Shown: in pieces, positions 60,386-64,000 of the stretch | Numbering within the stretch: position 1 is the first letter of the stretch | Layout: every line of letters starts with the position of its first letter | Source of the DNA: Paraburkholderia caledonica NBRC 102488 | GTDB lineage: Bacteria; Pseudomonadota; Gammaproteobacteria; Burkholderiales; Burkholderiaceae | Assembly: GCF_000685095.1 (NCBI RefSeq) | Contig: NZ_BAYE01000020.1 | Coordinates: 1 to 64,000 of the forward strand | Direction of reading: 5' to 3' | DNA: 64,000 nt | Program-made: the position numbers and the translations under genes | Notes under the pieces: model-generated | The model's input: the letters and a program-made list of their open reading frames with translations, nothing else | The model's database searches: none | Told to the model about the DNA's origin: nothing

Positions 60386-61396
60386 TTAGCGCTGTGCCAC
60401 GCGTCGGCGTGCGAGCGGGTTCGATATGTAGCGAACGACGAAGTCAGAAAGTGGCGAGTACGGTACGAGGCACAGGCCGGAAAGAAACAGCGTGCCGAAC
60501 TTCTTCTTCACGCTCCAGAATGGGTTGGCTACGATCGCATGCAGATAGCCGCGCGAATCGTGCAACATCCAGCGCCACCGATGAACGAGCGTCGCCCGAT
60601 ACACGCTTGAACAGAAAATCGCCTTCTCGTGGCCAAAATCATGAAACGTCGCGGGCAGCTCGATCTCCAGACGCGACCTCGCGATATTTCTCAGGATCGC
60701 CCAGCGCATGCCCAGCGCCTTCGGCGCCTTGGAGATCTGCTCCGAATTCGCGAAGGACACCGTGCCGCCGTCGGCGTTATGCACGCGATAGCCGCCAAGC
60801 GACTTGCGCACCGTGGCTACCGGGCCGACTAATGCAGCGCCGTAGATCGCGAAGAAGTCGGCGCCGTAGCGATTGATTCCCGGCGCGGGAATAGGAAACA
60901 CCTGCTTAAGTGCGCTTACCCGATACGCGTTGCCAGAGGCCGGCGGCGACGGATAGAGCCAACCCGCCTGCAGAAGTTCTCCGCAGTTGGCGGGCGGTTC
61001 GGTGTTCGGCACGTAAGCACCTGTCGCCGCTCCGCTTGCGTCCATGACGTCGAGCCGGAACTGCACCTTCGCCCAGGAGCCGCTGTTAAAGACTTGCATT
61101 ACTTCCGACACGGCGCTCGGATACAGGATGTCGTCCGAATCGAGAAGGATCGCGTATTCCGTTTCCAGCGCACTGATCGCGTGGTTGTATGCGGCGACCT
61201 GGCCGCCGTTTTCCTGGAAGATCGCGGTAATCCGACTACCGTAGTTTTCTATAATTTTCCGCGATCCATCCGTCGAACCGTCGTCGAGCACGACGACCTG
61301 CGTGCCTGGATAGTCCTGGTTGAGCGCGGAATCGATCGCGGCCGCTAGATAGCGTTCGTAGTTGTAGTTGCATATGACAACTGTGACCTGGTTCAT
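60386..61396 (-). CDS. GT2 family glycosyltransferase
   Basis: 336-aa GT-A enzyme: VTVVICNYNYERYLAAAIDS at the start, DDGSTDGS near 37 and the DxD-like LDSDDIL near 86. It has no membrane helix and would act at the cytoplasmic face. It lies 28 bp upstream of the flippase gene in the same operon. Confidence 0.92.
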   Translation of the reverse strand: MNQVTVVICNYNYERYLAAAIDSALNQDYPGTQVVVLDDGSTDGSRKIIENYGSRITAIFQENGGQVAAYNHAISALETEYAILLDSDDILYPSAVSEVMQVFNSGSWAKVQFRLDVMDASGAATGAYVPNTEPPANCGELLQAGWLYPSPPASGNAYRVSALKQVFPIPAPGINRYGADFFAIYGAALVGPVATVRKSLGGYRVHNADGGTVSFANSEQISKAPKALGMRWAILRNIARSRLEIELPATFHDFGHEKAIFCSSVYRATLVHRWRWMLHDSRGYLHAIVANPFWSVKKKFGTLFLSGLCLVPYSPLSDFVVRYISNPLARRRVAQR

Positions 61397-61438
61397 GGCA
61401 TTCGACGCTATTTTGAAGTTTTCGGTGAGTCGGAATTG

Positions 61439-62899
61439 CTACGCAAGCGAACGGACGGCGATATAAGCAAGGTGGGTTGGCGGATCGTTTCCGGCGCCAT
61501 TGACTTTGTCCGGCACCTTGAATCGCAGTTGCAAACCGTCGTTACTCCAAGTGGTCGTAATGGCGTCAGGTGCACTTACTGTGCCCGTCACCGCGTCGAT
61601 GAAATCAATCTTTACGTCGCGACCCGAAGGTCTCTTAAGCCCCGCCACTGTCACGGCGCGCCACCCCGCGGATCCATTAACCTGCAGCACGATGTCATTG
61701 CCGGAGCGCAGACCGCTGCCGGACGCGCCTGGACCAAATTGCAACGGGTTCGCCAAGCTTGCCAGAGAGCCCGAAACCGTCTGATGAAGTACGACGAGGC
61801 TTCTGCCCGACACGTTGTAGGTCCGCCTGGGCGGACCCCGATGAGTAAGACGGAACGGCTCGTATCCGTCCCAGTGATAGATCATGGACACGTACTTGTT
61901 GGGTTCGTTCCAGTTACGATCGAGCGCCCACACCGCGAAGTCGAAGAAGTACTCCGGCAGGTAATGCGGATTCTTCATATACGCATCGCCAATTTCGGTC
62001 TGCCAGATACCGCGCGCCGGCCCGTTCTTCACGTACTGTTGATACAGCGGATCGAGATCAGCGACGCCCAGGTAATGCGTGTCGAGATAGTCGACCCAGT
62101 CCAGCATGCGTTCATTCGAAGCGGGACTTCGGTACTCGAGCCACTTGCAGAAGTTGGACACTCCGCCCTGATCGGGCCAGCCGCCGTAGACGATATACGC
62201 GTTGTACTTCCGGATGATGCGGGCGGCAGGTAGATGCACACGTTCAACGTAGTCCTGCATCGCACGGTCGTACGGCTTCGCGTGCTTTTCATCCTTGTTG
62301 AAGTTCGGACCGTGCCAGAACGTAGCCTGCGGTAAACCGCCAGACAATTTTCCGGCCGCCTCGTTCCAGATCTGGAAATAGCGCAGGTTGAACGGCGGTG
62401 CGGAGTACTTGCGCACAACTGCCTCGACGTAACGGGTCCACGCCCGGACATCCACGGGCGCAGAATTGCTGTCACCGGGCACGGTGGCATTCCAGGGCGG
62501 CGTATAGCCGAGCAGCAACAGCGACTTGATGCCATTGCGATTGTTCAGCAGCAGCGCTGACGGAAGATCGTTGTCGAACTGCGATCCAGTCTTATCGACA
62601 CGCACGGGCTCAGTGGGTGAATCCGGCTGACCGGGGCCGACCGAATCGCGCCCCCAGGTGATACCCATTTGTCGCCACATCTCGACGTCGTTGCTTGCGC
62701 CAGCCCATCCATTCGAGCCGATCAGGTCCGTAATCCTGCGACCGCCCGTACTTTGCGCTTGCGGCACTGTACCGGCCGACGACGAAGTCTTGCCGCGCGC
62801 AAGCGGTATGGCCGCACCCAAAAGGGCCGCGATTGTTCCCAACGCCCGACGTCTGCCGACACTCTTTCGAATGCGAAACATAGGCCTGCCTACCGACAT
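61439..62899 (-). CDS. Exported clan-A glycoside hydrolase (GH39-like)
   Basis: 486-aa protein with a Tat-like leader (Arg-rich GRRRALGTIAALLGAAIPLA). A (beta/alpha)8 barrel follows with the acid/base Glu in YFQIWNEAAG (about 170) and the nucleophile Glu in GIWQTEIGDAY (about 300). A C-terminal beta domain follows. It likely trims or releases the polysaccharide in the periplasm. The start is at 62899 or at an ATG at 62881 with a better site. It starts 3 bp after the glycosyltransferase stop. Confidence 0.82.
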   Translation of the reverse strand: MSVGRPMFRIRKSVGRRRALGTIAALLGAAIPLARGKTSSSAGTVPQAQSTGGRRITDLIGSNGWAGASNDVEMWRQMGITWGRDSVGPGQPDSPTEPVRVDKTGSQFDNDLPSALLLNNRNGIKSLLLLGYTPPWNATVPGDSNSAPVDVRAWTRYVEAVVRKYSAPPFNLRYFQIWNEAAGKLSGGLPQATFWHGPNFNKDEKHAKPYDRAMQDYVERVHLPAARIIRKYNAYIVYGGWPDQGGVSNFCKWLEYRSPASNERMLDWVDYLDTHYLGVADLDPLYQQYVKNGPARGIWQTEIGDAYMKNPHYLPEYFFDFAVWALDRNWNEPNKYVSMIYHWDGYEPFRLTHRGPPRRTYNVSGRSLVVLHQTVSGSLASLANPLQFGPGASGSGLRSGNDIVLQVNGSAGWRAVTVAGLKRPSGRDVKIDFIDAVTGTVSAPDAITTTWSNDGLQLRFKVPDKVNGAGNDPPTHLAYIAVRSLA

Positions 62900-62902
62900 G
62901 CG

Positions 62903-64000
62903 CTAGCTCGCCGACGCGCGGGCCGGCACGCCCGTCAACCGTACGCCCGCCTGCCCCTTGAGAATCTCGAGCACGGTTTGCGCGGTCACGTCCCAGCGAA
63001 ACTCGCGTGCACGAGCGAGTCCCATTGCCCTATAACGTTGCCGCAATACGTCGTCTGTCATCATTAGAGAGATCTTCGCGGCAATGTCGTCCGCCGATGT
63101 AGAGTCGCAATACATCGCCGCATCTGCGCAAACCTCCGGGATAGAGGTCAGCGACGATGCGACTACCGGACAGCCGCAATACATGGCCTCGAGCGGAGGC
63201 AGGCCGAAGCCCTCGTACAGCGACGGAAAGATCAGGCAGCCGGCGTTTTCATAGAGCGCTTTCAGCTCGCCGTCGGAGACGAACCCGGCCCACACCACTC
63301 TTTCCGATTGCGGCTTCTCTTCAGCCAGTTCGCTATTGAAGATGCGCGCATTCTTGCCGCCGACCACTACGAACTTGACGTGGTCGAGATGCCCGAGCTT
63401 CTCTATCGCTTCCAGCACGCGTTGCAGGTTCTTGCGCGGATCGAGACTGCCGACCACGACGCAATAGGCGTCCTTGACGAGATTGAGCCGCTCGATCACC
63501 GCAGGGTCCGAGGTAACGCGGTCCAGGTGGTCCGCAGCGGGACTCACTACTGCGACTCGCGATTCGTCGATCTTCAGATGGTGGCAGATCCGCGATCGCG
63601 AGAACTTCGACACCGTCAGAATCATCGGCTGCATTCGTGGCAGTATGAAGAAACAAAGGCGGTACCACAGCACGAATTTTTTGGAGAACCCACCCGGTAC
63701 GTCATACACCGCCATGTCGTGGAGCATCACCACCTGCCGGCGTTTCAACACCGGGTTCATGTTGCACAGGTTGACGAGCCTGACGCCTCTCGCGGCAATG
63801 GGCAGTGTGATCTGTTCCCACAGCGTGCCGCGAAGCCATGGGAAGCGTCGCTGCCATTTCAGCAGCGCGCCCGGCTCCTTTGCGTCGCGCGGAACGAATA
63901 CCTCGAGCTTCTCGCCCGGCGGAACCCGCATTTGCATCGCTCTCGTCAACTCATACGCGACTCTCTGCACACCCGTGACCGGCTGCGAAGTGAATTTACC
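62903..64000 (-). CDS. GT4 family glycosyltransferase, partial at window edge
   Basis: At least 365 aa; the frame is open to the window edge and the sequence SQPVTGVQRVAYELTRAMQ is typical of the near-start of GT4 enzymes, so little is missing. The donor site is FPSLYEGFGLPPLEAMYCGC, with the usual E-x7-E. It adds a sugar to the repeat unit. It leads into the hydrolase gene with a 3-bp gap. Confidence 0.9.
   Translation of the reverse strand, partial: GKFTSQPVTGVQRVAYELTRAMQMRVPPGEKLEVFVPRDAKEPGALLKWQRRFPWLRGTLWEQITLPIAARGVRLVNLCNMNPVLKRRQVVMLHDMAVYDVPGGFSKKFVLWYRLCFFILPRMQPMILTVSKFSRSRICHHLKIDESRVAVVSPAADHLDRVTSDPAVIERLNLVKDAYCVVVGSLDPRKNLQRVLEAIEKLGHLDHVKFVVVGGKNARIFNSELAEEKPQSERVVWAGFVSDGELKALYENAGCLIFPSLYEGFGLPPLEAMYCGCPVVASSLTSIPEVCADAAMYCDSTSADDIAAKISLMMTDDVLRQRYRAMGLARAREFRWDVTAQTVLEILKGQAGVRLTGVPARASAS

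Noticed and set aside
1..64000. Search for tRNA, rRNA, CRISPR, insertion sequences, attachment sites and origins
   Set aside because: None recognised by eye: no regularly spaced repeats, no transposase or integrase frame and no cloverleaf was noticed.

Overview
The window looks like part of a large replicon of a Burkholderiaceae bacterium, most likely Paraburkholderia or Burkholderia. The GC content is high. The gene families are typical of that group: an AEP phosphonate operon of the phnSTUV / phnA / phnY type, a phasin, many LysR/TetR/Lrp regulators and a mannose-type exopolysaccharide cluster. I see no rRNA, tRNA, insertion sequence, integrase, CRISPR array or replication origin. The genus assignment is inference from gene content.

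Left part (about 1-9,700). One minus-strand unit carries a DeoR-type regulator, a 2-aminoethylphosphonate ABC importer (phnS, phnT, phnU, phnV), a GntR/FCD regulator (phnR), phosphonoacetate hydrolase (phnA), phosphonoacetaldehyde dehydrogenase (phnY) and an HD-domain protein that keeps the PhnZ oxygenase ligands. Imported AEP, after transamination by a PhnW that would have to lie outside this window, becomes phosphonoacetaldehyde, then phosphonoacetate, then acetate plus phosphate. An 11-bp tandem repeat upstream of phnS and a hairpin between phnS and phnT are likely control elements.

9,700-18,500. This holds small and regulatory genes, a secreted TIGR03118-type lipoprotein, and a scar where a betaine-binding-protein fragment is fused to an AraC fragment. 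A lower-GC trio follows: a multispan membrane protein, a PAP2 phosphatase and a HAD-UbiA prenyltransferase. The trio resembles a polyprenyl-phospho-sugar pathway and has a PmrA/QseB-like box upstream.

19,000-36,800. This is a mixed housekeeping and accessory region: a UbiB-like pseudokinase, an L,D-transpeptidase, NadE, an RRM mini-protein, a pair of acid-type peptidases (S53 and S10), YnfA, a LysE/Lrp pair, OsmC, a DedA-PAP2-LssY fusion, a DUF2950 remnant and a chemoreceptor.

36,850-49,700. Here lie a GAF/Fis regulator with no AAA+ domain and a flavin monooxygenase, a LysR / HAD / class II aldolase cluster, and a CecR-like TetR gene divergent from a four-gene YbhGFSR-type drug efflux operon with its own NodT channel. 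A SnoaL protein, a small lipoprotein and a phasin follow.

49,900-64,000. This is an exopolysaccharide locus: mannose-1-phosphate guanylyltransferase, a priming sugar transferase, an ATP-grasp protein, a Wzy-type polymerase, a PAP2 protein, a Wzx flippase, four glycosyltransferases (the last running off the right edge) and a Tat-type glycoside hydrolase. Its centre is a 613-bp gene-free region with a sigma-54-like site and a repeated 11-mer.
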